Below, in pieces: positions 1 to 6,935 of a stretch of DNA of 16,953 nucleotides. The translations under genes and the position numbers were made by a program. The stretch's first letter is position 1. Each line of letters opens with the position of its first letter. Origin of the DNA: Candidatus Minthenecus merdequi (GTDB lineage Bacteria; Bacteroidota; Bacteroidia; Bacteroidales; Paludibacteraceae); the NCBI GenBank assembly GCA_018064385.1, contig JAGHVI010000065.1, positions 1 through 16,953 of the forward strand. Reading direction: 5' to 3'. The notes under the pieces were generated by a model, which made no database searches, was not told the DNA's origin, and saw only the letters and a program-made list of their open reading frames with translations.

Positions 1-333
1 CGCCTTGCCATCAGCCGTAATCCTGACTTCGCCCGTCACCCCGAAAACTACAACAAGCACAACGACCCACAACACTTACGCCCTTATACATCAGTGCGTT
101 ACTTCATCCTCGCAACCTATACCCACGCCCTCAAATCCCTAACAACAAACCGCCCGCATCTCACCCTCACCACAAGAAACCGCCCACAACTCTCCACTGA
201 AATCCTGACTCTTTTCATCCGCCTTAATCTCTTCTCTGACCGTCTCGTTTTCGATGGCAGACAACCTGCCTATTTTGCCCAAACCTCCAACCCTCCAAAC
301 ATTGGTAGCTATCCATTCCTATGGCTGGTCTGA
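1..333 (+). CDS. C-terminal fragment of an unrecognised protein
   Basis: The frame is open from the left edge to a TGA at 331-333, about 110 codons, so the start lies outside the window. I do not recognise the family. The readable part is rich in Asn, Thr, Pro, His and Arg at first (for example ARHPENYNKHNDP), then more hydrophobic, with no clear membrane segment or catalytic motif. The plus strand here is strongly C-rich and G-poor compared with the genes that follow, and Ser and Pro codons often end in C, so base use differs from the downstream glycan genes. The other two forward frames are interrupted early, and the reverse strand shows stops in the frames I read. It could be the end of another polysaccharide gene or a spurious frame; a real gene is slightly favoured because of its open length. 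Confidence 0.4.
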   Translation, partial: RLAISRNPDFARHPENYNKHNDPQHLRPYTSVRYFILATYTHALKSLTTNRPHLTLTTRNRPQLSTEILTLFIRLNLFSDRLVFDGRQPAYFAQTSNPPNIGSYPFLWLV

Positions 334-352
334 TAAGCCATTCGTTGATTAA

Positions 353-380
353 CGATGCCGTTAGGTATCGGATATTATTT
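353..380 (+). terminator. weak terminator-like hairpin
   Basis: CGATGCC and GGTATCG can pair across the loop GTTA (one G-U pair). They are followed by the T/A-rich run GATATTATTTT, about 20 nt after the stop of the partial frame at 333. The stem is only 7 bp, so this is tentative. It touches the left edge of the inverted-repeat element. Confidence 0.3.
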
Positions 381-430
381 TAGGGTGGTTCTATTAATTA
401 GGTTGAGACGATTTTGAATTTATTTTTGAT

Positions 431-488
431 AAATTACGCTGCACCTCAGCAAATGAGCAAGCTCTTTGCTTTCGGTTTGCAGTAATTT
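431..488. repeat. nested hairpin inside the inverted-repeat element
   Basis: The outer stem pairs 431-443 (AAATTACGCTGCA) with 478-488 (TGCAGTAATTT), leaving a 2-nt bulge. The inner stem pairs AGCAAA plus GAGC (448-458, one bulged T) with GCTCTTTGCT (461-470) across a 2-nt AA loop. A further perfect 6-bp hairpin, CAATGC/GCATTG, lies at 516-529. This shows that the element's interior is structured rather than random. Confidence 0.6.
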
Positions 489-490
489 TG
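483..490 (+). promoter_or_regulatory. possible -7 box inside the element, reading toward epsG
   Basis: TAATTTTG fits the Bacteroidota -7 consensus TAnnTTTG and points toward the gene at 671. The nearest TTTG upstream (465-468) is only 14 nt away, shorter than the usual spacing of about 19-20, so the -33 element is poor. It would give a leader of about 170 nt through the right arm. Tentative. Confidence 0.25.
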
Positions 491-670
491 CATCTTGCTG
501 CTTGTCAGTCGGTCACAATGCCCGCATTGCTTCCTTCTTTCGCACAGCAATCTGCTAAAAATAAACTTCAAAATCGTCTCAACCTAATTAATAGAACCAC
601 CCTAAATAGATAAAGAAGAGAGACAAACAAACTTCAAAAACCCTCAAAATGAATTTATAGAACTCACCAT

Positions 671-1909
671 ATGAATTTGGTTACGTTGATAACAGGCATA
701 GTGATTGCAATGGCGGCAATTGAACTGCTGTTGCAGGGGATGCCTCGTATGAAACGAGACCTATTCAATATAGCAATGCTGGTGTCGTGGTTGGGTTTCA
801 CATCGAAATACTACTATGGACCGGATGTCTTGATATACAGTTCGATATACGATACAAGATGGGGGCTGTGGGATGTAATTATTGGCAACTATACAGGAGG
901 GTATGAAATAGGATATGTGTTTGTCAACTCGTTATGCACAACATGTGGGATAAGTTTCTACTGGATGACAGCCATAATATCGACGCTGTTTTTCTTGGCT
1001 GTATATTTAGTACTAAGGCGGTTAAAAGATAAACGCGTGTTGGCATTGGCGATAGTGCTGGTCATAATGAAGGACTTGATTTACGCACAACTCCGACAAT
1101 GTTTGGCAGTATCATTCTTCATTTTTGCAGTGCTTGAAGCGGAAGGTTGGAGGAAAAGCGGATATAAAGGCAAAAAAAGTATAATCAGTGCTGTCATTCT
1201 CGGGCTCATAGCAATGACGATGCACAAATCTGCTACATTTATAGTTATGCTGATAGTGTTTTACTACGTAATACAGCCATATAAAATGCAAAAAAACACA
1301 TGGTCAGTGCTATTGATGATATTGTTGATACTGATGATAATACCGACGTGGAATTTGATTGAGACGATGACAGAAGTATTGCAACTCGACCAAATGACTA
1401 TGGACTCAATCAGATTGCATTTATCATATATGAAACTGAGGCAGACCAATGTGCTTGTATATGGCACAGCATTATTGCTGCTGACACAATATTCAAGAGG
1501 ACAAGAGAAAAGAGGATTTGCCATAGCATCAGTTTCGTGCGGTTTGACAGTCATTGTGATGCTTTATCAATACTACTTTATAGTCAATAGGTTGAGGTTT
1601 TATTTTGCTGTTTTAATAGTATATTACATATTTGACCAGATGAGGAATGCAGCCGAAACAAAAGCGCCATACGTTACGTTAGTAAGGCAGACCTTAGAAA
1701 TAGCTGTAATACTTTTTTTGGCTGGCAAGATATATTCATTTGACAAAACCAGCCGTAAAGAACAGGGAGACCTGTTGGAGACATGTACTGTGCTTGATTT
1801 AAGAGATACTGATGCAAAGACATTGCAAAAGCGGCAGTTGGACAAAGCGCAGAAATTTTGGGATTCAGCCCAAAGATATGACGACAAAAACTTAATTCCA
1901 AAGAAATAA
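671..1909 (+). CDS. EpsG/Wzy-like polysaccharide polymerase, membrane protein
   Basis: This is a 412-residue protein made mostly of hydrophobic helices, with a soluble, charged tail from about residue 355. It resembles the EpsG family of O-antigen/exopolysaccharide polymerases. Near the N-terminus it has the YYYGPDVLIYSSIYD segment (about 47-61), then GYEIGY (about 77-82), QLRQCLA (about 140-146) and MTMHKSA (about 182-188), in the order I expect for that family. The inferred role is joining lipid-linked repeat units of a surface glycan in the inner membrane. The start ATG at 671 lacks a clear Shine-Dalgarno sequence, and an upstream ATG at 649 is followed almost at once by a stop. The gene uses many ATA and AGA/AGG codons, unlike gap and ilvE. 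The next gene begins 10 nt after its stop. No partner flippase or chain-length regulator is visible in the window. Confidence 0.8.
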   Translation: MNLVTLITGIVIAMAAIELLLQGMPRMKRDLFNIAMLVSWLGFTSKYYYGPDVLIYSSIYDTRWGLWDVIIGNYTGGYEIGYVFVNSLCTTCGISFYWMTAIISTLFFLAVYLVLRRLKDKRVLALAIVLVIMKDLIYAQLRQCLAVSFFIFAVLEAEGWRKSGYKGKKSIISAVILGLIAMTMHKSATFIVMLIVFYYVIQPYKMQKNTWSVLLMILLILMIIPTWNLIETMTEVLQLDQMTMDSIRLHLSYMKLRQTNVLVYGTALLLLTQYSRGQEKRGFAIASVSCGLTVIVMLYQYYFIVNRLRFYFAVLIVYYIFDQMRNAAETKAPYVTLVRQTLEIAVILFLAGKIYSFDKTSRKEQGDLLETCTVLDLRDTDAKTLQKRQLDKAQKFWDSAQRYDDKNLIPKK

Positions 1910-1919
1910 GAGTAACAGT

Positions 1920-2747
1920 ATGGTTGAAATTTTATTGTCATCATATAACGGCAGTCGCTGGATAGACGAGCAGATTGAATCAATTGTTAACCAGACATAC
2001 ACAGAATGGCGGTTGATAGTGCGTGATGATGGGTCAAAAGATGATACCCTAAAGAAATTATATGAATGGCGGGAAAAGCTTGGAAAAAAGAAAATAAGGA
2101 TTATAGAGGGCGAAAATATCGGTGTCATCAAAAGTTTCGAGACGTTGCTAAAAAAAGCGCATAGTGAATATTGTATGCTGTGCGACCAAGATGATGTTTG
2201 GAAACGCACGAAAGTTGAGATGACAATGAACGAGATGCAGCGGATTGAGAAAGTCAAGCCTAAAAAGCCTGCAATGGTATTTACATCTGTTGATTTGGTA
2301 GATGAGAATCTAAAGCCTTTAGGTACGACATTCTTCGAACAGAACAAGTTCGATTTTCCTTTTGCAATGAGTTTCAGCAACATTTGCGTTTGTAATTGCG
2401 TAGCCGGTTGCACAATGATGCTCAATTGGAGGGCACGTAGAATGGTAGTGCCTTTTTCGGAAAATGCACCAATGCACGATTGGTGGATTGCTGCACTGGT
2501 GGCACGGAAAGGCATTTTGAGTGTTGTAAAAATGCCTACCATGTTCTACCGCCAGCATGGCAACAATGTCTGCGGTGCAAAAGCAACTGCAAACGGCTAT
2601 TACGGCAATTTAGCAAAAAGTCCCGCCACCATAATAAAAAAATATGCTGAAGTCAGGAAATTCCTTTGGGATGTCGGTTTTAGGGGAGGTTTTCTGATGT
2701 GGCTCTTTTGCAAAATAAGACACGTCATTCATAGAAAATGCATATAG
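1920..2747 (+). CDS. GT2 family glycosyltransferase
   Basis: This 275-residue GT-A fold enzyme is predicted to transfer a sugar from a nucleotide-sugar onto the growing lipid-linked oligosaccharide at the cytoplasmic face. The N-terminal ILLSSYNG strand, DDGSKDDT (about 36-43) and the metal-binding DQDD (about 89-92) are typical of family GT2. CDQDDVWK is the form often seen in rhamnosyltransferase-like members, but the donor sugar cannot be read from sequence. The C-terminus carries a hydrophobic stretch, about residues 253-268, that may touch the membrane. The gene starts 10 nt after the polymerase stop and overlaps the following glycosyltransferase by 10 bp, so translation is probably coupled. 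Codon use is AT-rich, like the rest of the block. Confidence 0.85.
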   Translation: MVEILLSSYNGSRWIDEQIESIVNQTYTEWRLIVRDDGSKDDTLKKLYEWREKLGKKKIRIIEGENIGVIKSFETLLKKAHSEYCMLCDQDDVWKRTKVEMTMNEMQRIEKVKPKKPAMVFTSVDLVDENLKPLGTTFFEQNKFDFPFAMSFSNICVCNCVAGCTMMLNWRARRMVVPFSENAPMHDWWIAALVARKGILSVVKMPTMFYRQHGNNVCGAKATANGYYGNLAKSPATIIKKYAEVRKFLWDVGFRGGFLMWLFCKIRHVIHRKCI

Positions 2748-3814
2748 TATTTCTGATACAAGATTGCACCACTGTTGGTGGAACGGAGCGTGTTACATGT
2801 TGTCTGGCAAGCGAGATGGCGCGTCAAGGGCATGATGTGTCCATAATCTCAGTCTTCGGTATGGAAGGTAAATGCAAATTTGCTATTGATGAAAGTGTGC
2901 ATTTTGTGGTTTCTTCCGACGAGAAATACGATTTGGGACTTAGCAAGTGGGCGAGGTTAAAAAGAGTCTGTGCCGTTGCTCGCAAGATGAAAAAGAACGA
3001 ACTGCTGCTATCGGCAGATGTCATAATAGCGCAGAAATTCTTTGCTGCAATGTTGGTCATCAGGTTAGGATTCGGCAAAAAAACTCTTATCGGTGACCAC
3101 TTTCCCTACAAACTGTATAGCGAGCCTTGGCTGACGCTGAGGAATATCATTTACAAGAAGGCAAAAGCCGTTGTCGTACTTACTGAAAGTTATCGACGTG
3201 ATTTTGTCAGACACGGAGTATCGAATGTTGAGGTGGTTGAGAATATGATACCAATAGCTCATCAGAGACACCTTGACAATGACGAGAAAGTCATCTTGGC
3301 GGTTGGTCGTTTGGCGCCAGAAAAAGGTTTCGACACTCTGATAAAAGCTGTTGCCAGCATCAGTGCGAAGATAAATGGTTGGCGTGTAGAAATCTGCGGT
3401 GAGGGCAATGAAAGGCAGAATCTGGAGCAAATGATTTCGGACAACCATTTGGAAGGGAAAGTCATCTTGCGAGGTATGGTGAATGATGTAGCTACAGAAT
3501 ACAGGAAGGCGGCTTTCGGTGTAATATCCTCCAGATACGAAGGCTTTTCTATGATATTGCTTGAGGCTGCTGCTTGTGGACTTCCTATGGTTTCGTTTGA
3601 TTGTCCCGAAGGTCCAAGTGCAATACTGGGTAATGGCGGAGGAATGTTGGTGAAAAACCAAGATATTGAAGCCTTAAGCAAGGCTATTATGCGTATGATT
3701 GATGATGAAAATGTGAGACGCAAATATGCTAAAGAAACAGAAAAAATAGTGGAGAGATACTCTCCCAAGAAAATATATAACCAATGGATGCAGATAATCG
3801 AAAAGTATCTATAA
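2738..3814 (+). CDS. GT4 family glycosyltransferase
   Basis: This is a 358-residue GT-B enzyme. The N-terminal domain opens with MHIVFLIQD and TTVGGTERV, the acceptor-side glycine-rich loop of family GT4. The C-terminal domain has VGRLAPEKGFD (about 189-199), the glycine-rich turn CGEGNE (about 220-225), and the E-x7-E donor-binding motif in YEGFSMILLEA (Glu at about 268 and 276). It is a retaining enzyme, by family. The substrate is not readable; galactosyl, glucosyl or GlcNAc transfer are all possible. Its ATG lies inside the last codons of the preceding GT2 gene, and its own end is overlapped by the next gene, fitting a polycistronic glycan locus. Confidence 0.87.
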   Translation: MHIVFLIQDCTTVGGTERVTCCLASEMARQGHDVSIISVFGMEGKCKFAIDESVHFVVSSDEKYDLGLSKWARLKRVCAVARKMKKNELLLSADVIIAQKFFAAMLVIRLGFGKKTLIGDHFPYKLYSEPWLTLRNIIYKKAKAVVVLTESYRRDFVRHGVSNVEVVENMIPIAHQRHLDNDEKVILAVGRLAPEKGFDTLIKAVASISAKINGWRVEICGEGNERQNLEQMISDNHLEGKVILRGMVNDVATEYRKAAFGVISSRYEGFSMILLEAAACGLPMVSFDCPEGPSAILGNGGGMLVKNQDIEALSKAIMRMIDDENVRRKYAKETEKIVERYSPKKIYNQWMQIIEKYL

Positions 3815-4548
3815 TCACGCCTCTATACAATGGCGAACGGTTTGTTGGAAAGACCATTGAAAGTGTTCTTGCGCAGACATACCAAGATTGGGAGATGATT
3901 ATCATCAACGATGGGTCGAGCGACCGTAGTCCTGAGATATGCCGTGAGTATGCTACCCGCGATGCAAGGATAAAAGTCTATGAACAACCTAATGGCGGTT
4001 CGGCAGCGGCGAGGAACAATGGCATTCGCCGTGCGGTAGGACGCTACATAGCATTATTGGATGCAGATGATACGTGGATGCCATATTTTCTTGAGACACA
4101 GTTGGAGTTGATGAAAAAGAACGATGCGACGCTTGTCTTTGGTTCACACCTGCGCATAGACGAAAACGACCAAGAGTGCTTAAAACCATTCAAAGTACCA
4201 GAGAGAGTGACATACAAAGATATGCTAAAGACCTGCTACATATCTTGTTTGACTGGATTGTACGACACATCACGTTATGGCAAAATCTTTCTACACGAAG
4301 AATTCCGTTCATTGCGGGACGATTATGTATATTGGTTAGAGATTATCAAGCAGTGCAAAGTGGCATACGGTAATCAGCGGATATTAGGTTCGTATAGGAT
4401 ATTAGGCAGTTCGATATCGCGCAACAAAAAGAAAGTCATCAAGCCTCAGTATTTGGTATATAGGAGAGTCGAAGGATTTGGTGTATTGAAATCATTATAT
4501 TATCTTATACACTGGGCAATAGCAGGTTATATAAAATATCGCAAATGA
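3784..4548 (+). CDS. GT2 family glycosyltransferase
   Basis: This 254-residue GT-A enzyme shows KVSIITPLYNG at the start, INDGSSDRS (about 41-49), GGSAAARNNG (about 71-80) and the metal-binding LLDADD (about 91-96). This is the classical GT2 layout found in capsule and teichuronic-type transferases. The ATG at 3784 puts only seven residues before the first beta-strand, so the start is good, although it lies 31 bp inside the preceding gene. The C-terminus has a short hydrophobic segment (LYYLIHWAIAGYI) that may associate with the membrane. The gene ends with an ATGA overlap into the next glycosyltransferase. Donor and linkage cannot be read. Confidence 0.86.
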   Translation: MDADNRKVSIITPLYNGERFVGKTIESVLAQTYQDWEMIIINDGSSDRSPEICREYATRDARIKVYEQPNGGSAAARNNGIRRAVGRYIALLDADDTWMPYFLETQLELMKKNDATLVFGSHLRIDENDQECLKPFKVPERVTYKDMLKTCYISCLTGLYDTSRYGKIFLHEEFRSLRDDYVYWLEIIKQCKVAYGNQRILGSYRILGSSISRNKKKVIKPQYLVYRRVEGFGVLKSLYYLIHWAIAGYIKYRK

Positions 4549-5243
4549 TGGTCAACTGCTCGATAGTGACATACAAAACTGACAAAAAAGAGTTAGAGGC
4601 GATACTTGGTCTTTTGAAATCGTGCGAAGAAATTGGCGAAATCTATGTTATAGACAACACAGACGACAACGTAGGTTACGGCAGAGGGCACAACAAAGCT
4701 TTCGAGAAGACACTATCGGGGAATGCAGAATACCACTTGGTCGTGAACACAGATATAAAGTTTACTCCTGATGTCATAACACGGCTTGTTACATTTATGA
4801 ACGAGCACAAAGATGTGGGTCAGGTTATGCCACGTGTATTAAATAATGACGGCACTGACCAGCATTTAGCGAAGCGGCTACCAACACCTTGGGACTTGAT
4901 ACACAGGCGTCTCTTTGGGTCGCACAGATGTGAATTGGAATTACCCCAGAGGGGATTTTATGACGTAAAATACCTTTCGGGATGCTTTATGTTTCTCAGA
5001 GTTGAGGCGATGAAGCGTTTGAAAGAACTGGATGGTTACCTGTTCGACCCACGGTTTTTTATGTACCCTGAGGATATAGACTTCACGCGGAGGATGAGTC
5101 AAGTGGCAAGAACTATTTATCTGCCAGAGGTCAATATAATTCATGACCACAAGCGCGAGTCATACGAAACGTTGAAAATGACAAGGATACATGCGTGGAA
5201 CATGTTGAAATACTTTTGGAAATGGAGGGGTAATTGGCGATGA
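4545..5243 (+). CDS. GT2 family glycosyltransferase, rhamnosyltransferase (WbbL)-like
   Basis: This 232-residue enzyme belongs to the branch of GT2 that includes WbbL-type rhamnosyltransferases. It begins NCSIVTYKT, carries VVNTD (about 66-70) as the metal site, then YLSGCFMFLR (about 143-152) and the YPEDIDFTRR segment (about 174-183) containing the probable catalytic acidic residues, then IIHDHKRES (about 198-206). Rhamnose is a plausible donor by family resemblance only; no dTDP-rhamnose genes are in the window. The ATG at 4545 overlaps the previous TGA in an ATGA arrangement, and a second ATG follows immediately at 4548. The gene ends in another ATGA overlap with the WbqC-like gene. At 232 residues it is somewhat shorter than many family members and seems to lack a C-terminal extension. 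Confidence 0.83.
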   Translation: MMVNCSIVTYKTDKKELEAILGLLKSCEEIGEIYVIDNTDDNVGYGRGHNKAFEKTLSGNAEYHLVVNTDIKFTPDVITRLVTFMNEHKDVGQVMPRVLNNDGTDQHLAKRLPTPWDLIHRRLFGSHRCELELPQRGFYDVKYLSGCFMFLRVEAMKRLKELDGYLFDPRFFMYPEDIDFTRRMSQVARTIYLPEVNIIHDHKRESYETLKMTRIHAWNMLKYFWKWRGNWR

Positions 5244-5869
5244 TACTATTGCCGATGACATACTTTGGGAACATAGAATACTATGCACACTTGATGGAGG
5301 AAGATGAGTGTATGGTTGAAGCATATTGCAGTTACGAGAAACAGACATACGCAAATCGTTGTACGATAATAGGGGCAAACGGAGTTCAGGATTTGACCAT
5401 ACCAGTGGCAAAACCATGGCATAATTTTTTGATAAAAGACGTAAAGATTGCGTACGATGAAGAGTGGCAGAAGATGCATTGGCGAGCACTGTGTGCAGCA
5501 TACAATTCGTCACCATTTTTTGAATTTTATGCCGAAGAACTGTCAGTTTTGTACACAAAGAGGTATGATTTTCTTATAGATTTCGACCGAAAAGCGGAAG
5601 AAATAGCCCTTTCGTTGCTTGGACTACCCAATCTAACTCCCAGATTGACAAACGATTGGACTTCGGGTGAAAAAATGGGAATAAAAGATTACCGAAACTC
5701 TTTGCACCCTAAGAAAAAAGTCGTACCTTTACACATTAATTTAGGGGTGGAATATTATCAAGTTTTCACGCCTAAATTTGGTTTCATTTCCAATCTTTCC
5801 ATCATCGATTTACTGATGAATATGGGAAATGAGAGTCGCATATACTTACGTAAAATCATTAACAAATAA
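5240..5869 (+). CDS. WbqC-family protein
   Basis: This protein of about 209 residues matches the WbqC-like family: MILLPMTYFGNIEYYA at the N-terminus, YEKQTYANRC, GVQDLTIPV, the WHNFLIKDVKI segment, then WQKMHWRALCAAYNSSPFFEFY. The biochemical activity of the family is not established to my knowledge; members sit in O-antigen and other glycan loci or beside envelope genes. I chose ATG 5240 because it makes an ATGA overlap with the preceding stop. A TTG two codons upstream (5234) would also keep the frame but is less likely. It is the last gene of the AT-rich block. The following ilvE begins 16 nt later with very different codon use, so this is probably the right boundary of the glycan cluster. 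Confidence 0.8.
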   Translation: MILLPMTYFGNIEYYAHLMEEDECMVEAYCSYEKQTYANRCTIIGANGVQDLTIPVAKPWHNFLIKDVKIAYDEEWQKMHWRALCAAYNSSPFFEFYAEELSVLYTKRYDFLIDFDRKAEEIALSLLGLPNLTPRLTNDWTSGEKMGIKDYRNSLHPKKKVVPLHINLGVEYYQVFTPKFGFISNLSIIDLLMNMGNESRIYLRKIINK

Positions 5870-5885
5870 AAAATATATTACAACT

Positions 5886-6914
5886 ATGGAATTAGCAAAC
5901 ATTGATTGGGGTAGCCTTGGTTTTGGTTTTATGCCAACAGACTACAATGTACGTTGCAACTACAGCAACGGTAAATGGGGCGAACTTGAAGTACATGCCG
6001 AGGCAACTATGCCAATGCACATCTCAGCAGCTGTCCTTCACTATGCACAGGAGTGTTTCGAGGGTTTGAAGGCATTTCGTGGCGAGGATGGTAAGGTTCG
6101 TATCTTCCGCATTGTCGAGAACGCTAAACGTATGCAGTCTTCTTGCCGAGGCGTCTGCATGCCTGAGTTCCCTATCGAGAAATTCGAGGAGGCAGTCCTC
6201 AAGGTTGTCAAACTCAACGCTCGTTTCATTCCTCCATACGAGACAGGGGCATCCCTTTACATCCGTCCAGTTTTGTTTGGCACTACCCCACTGGTAGGTG
6301 TTAAGCCAGCATCTGAATACACATTCGTTGTGTTCGTAACACCTGTTGGTCCTTACTTCAAGGGCGGTTTCCAGACAACACCATTCATGCTCAGCCGTAA
6401 ATACGACCGTGCTGCTCCTCTCGGAACAGGTAATCTGAAGGTTGGAGGCAACTATGCTGCGGGTATGCGTGCAACAGTTGACAGCCACGACATGGGCTAC
6501 AGCGCAGTATTCTACATCGACCCTAAGGAGAAGAAATACATCGACGAGTGCGGTGCTGCTAACTTTTTTGCTATCAAGGGCAACTCTTACATCACTCCTA
6601 AATCAGATTCTATCCTCCCTTCAATCACCAATATGTCACTCCGTCAGATTGCTGAAGATCTCGGCATGACCGTTGAGCGTCGTCAGATTCCTATCGCTGA
6701 ACTTGCTGAGTTTGACGAGGCAGGTGCTTGCGGTACTGCAGCAGTCATCTCTCCTATTGACAAGATTGTTGATGTTGACGAGAACCACACTTTCCAGATT
6801 TCAAAAGACGGCAAACCAGGCAAATGGTGTACCAAACTTTACGAGACTCTCCGTGGCATACAGTACGGTAAGGTTGAAGATAAGCATAACTGGTGCACAA
6901 TCGTTGAATTATAA
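5886..6914 (+). CDS. ilvE: branched-chain amino acid aminotransferase
   Basis: This 342-residue PLP enzyme of fold type IV interconverts Leu, Ile and Val with their 2-oxo acids using glutamate/2-oxoglutarate, in the cytoplasm. Recognisable segments are MELANIDWGSLGFGFMPTDY, the family's YAQECFEGLKAFR (about 53-65), GASLYIRPVLFGT, GTGNLKVGGNYA with the PLP lysine at about residue 185, and DECGAANFFAI. The length fits the BCAT group. An in-frame ATG at 5829 would add 19 residues that overlap wbqC and match nothing, so 5886 is preferred. Codon use is strongly biased (CGT, GGT, ATC/ATT), unlike the glycan genes 16 nt upstream. It lies 21 nt before gap, and both genes have TACAACT just before ATG, so the pair may be cotranscribed. 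Confidence 0.93.
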   Translation: MELANIDWGSLGFGFMPTDYNVRCNYSNGKWGELEVHAEATMPMHISAAVLHYAQECFEGLKAFRGEDGKVRIFRIVENAKRMQSSCRGVCMPEFPIEKFEEAVLKVVKLNARFIPPYETGASLYIRPVLFGTTPLVGVKPASEYTFVVFVTPVGPYFKGGFQTTPFMLSRKYDRAAPLGTGNLKVGGNYAAGMRATVDSHDMGYSAVFYIDPKEKKYIDECGAANFFAIKGNSYITPKSDSILPSITNMSLRQIAEDLGMTVERRQIPIAELAEFDEAGACGTAAVISPIDKIVDVDENHTFQISKDGKPGKWCTKLYETLRGIQYGKVEDKHNWCTIVEL

Positions 6915-6935
6915 TTAATTAAAAACAATACAACT

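Larger units (their letters stand above)
379..606. repeat. 228-bp inverted-repeat element (MITE or invertible segment)
   Basis: The left arm at 380-418 is the exact reverse complement of the right arm at 567-605, 39 bp with no mismatch. The match continues inward after a single-base indel (419-427 against 557-565) and outward by one base (379/606), giving arms of about 49 bp around a centre of about 129 bp. The arms begin TTAGGGTGGTTCTATTAATT. The centre is itself structured, with a nested hairpin at 431-488 and a small one at 516-529. No coding frame of note is present and no clean target-site duplication is visible. It fills most of the gene-free stretch 334-670, directly before the polysaccharide genes. 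Candidate identities are a miniature inverted-repeat transposable element or a recombinase-invertible segment. Confidence 0.8.

Noticed and set aside
1892..2542. Minus-strand frame of 216 codons across the first GT2 gene
   Set aside because: It is antisense to a clear glycosyltransferase, with a Ser/Phe-rich, low-information sequence and no recognisable domain.
5773..5780. TAAATTTG as a promoter for ilvE inside wbqC
   Set aside because: No TTG lies at the -33 distance, and the bases encode a normal stretch of the WbqC protein.
5829..5885. Upstream extension of ilvE by 19 residues
   Set aside because: The extra residues overlap wbqC, match no family sequence, and the MELANIDWGS start at 5886 fits the aminotransferase family.
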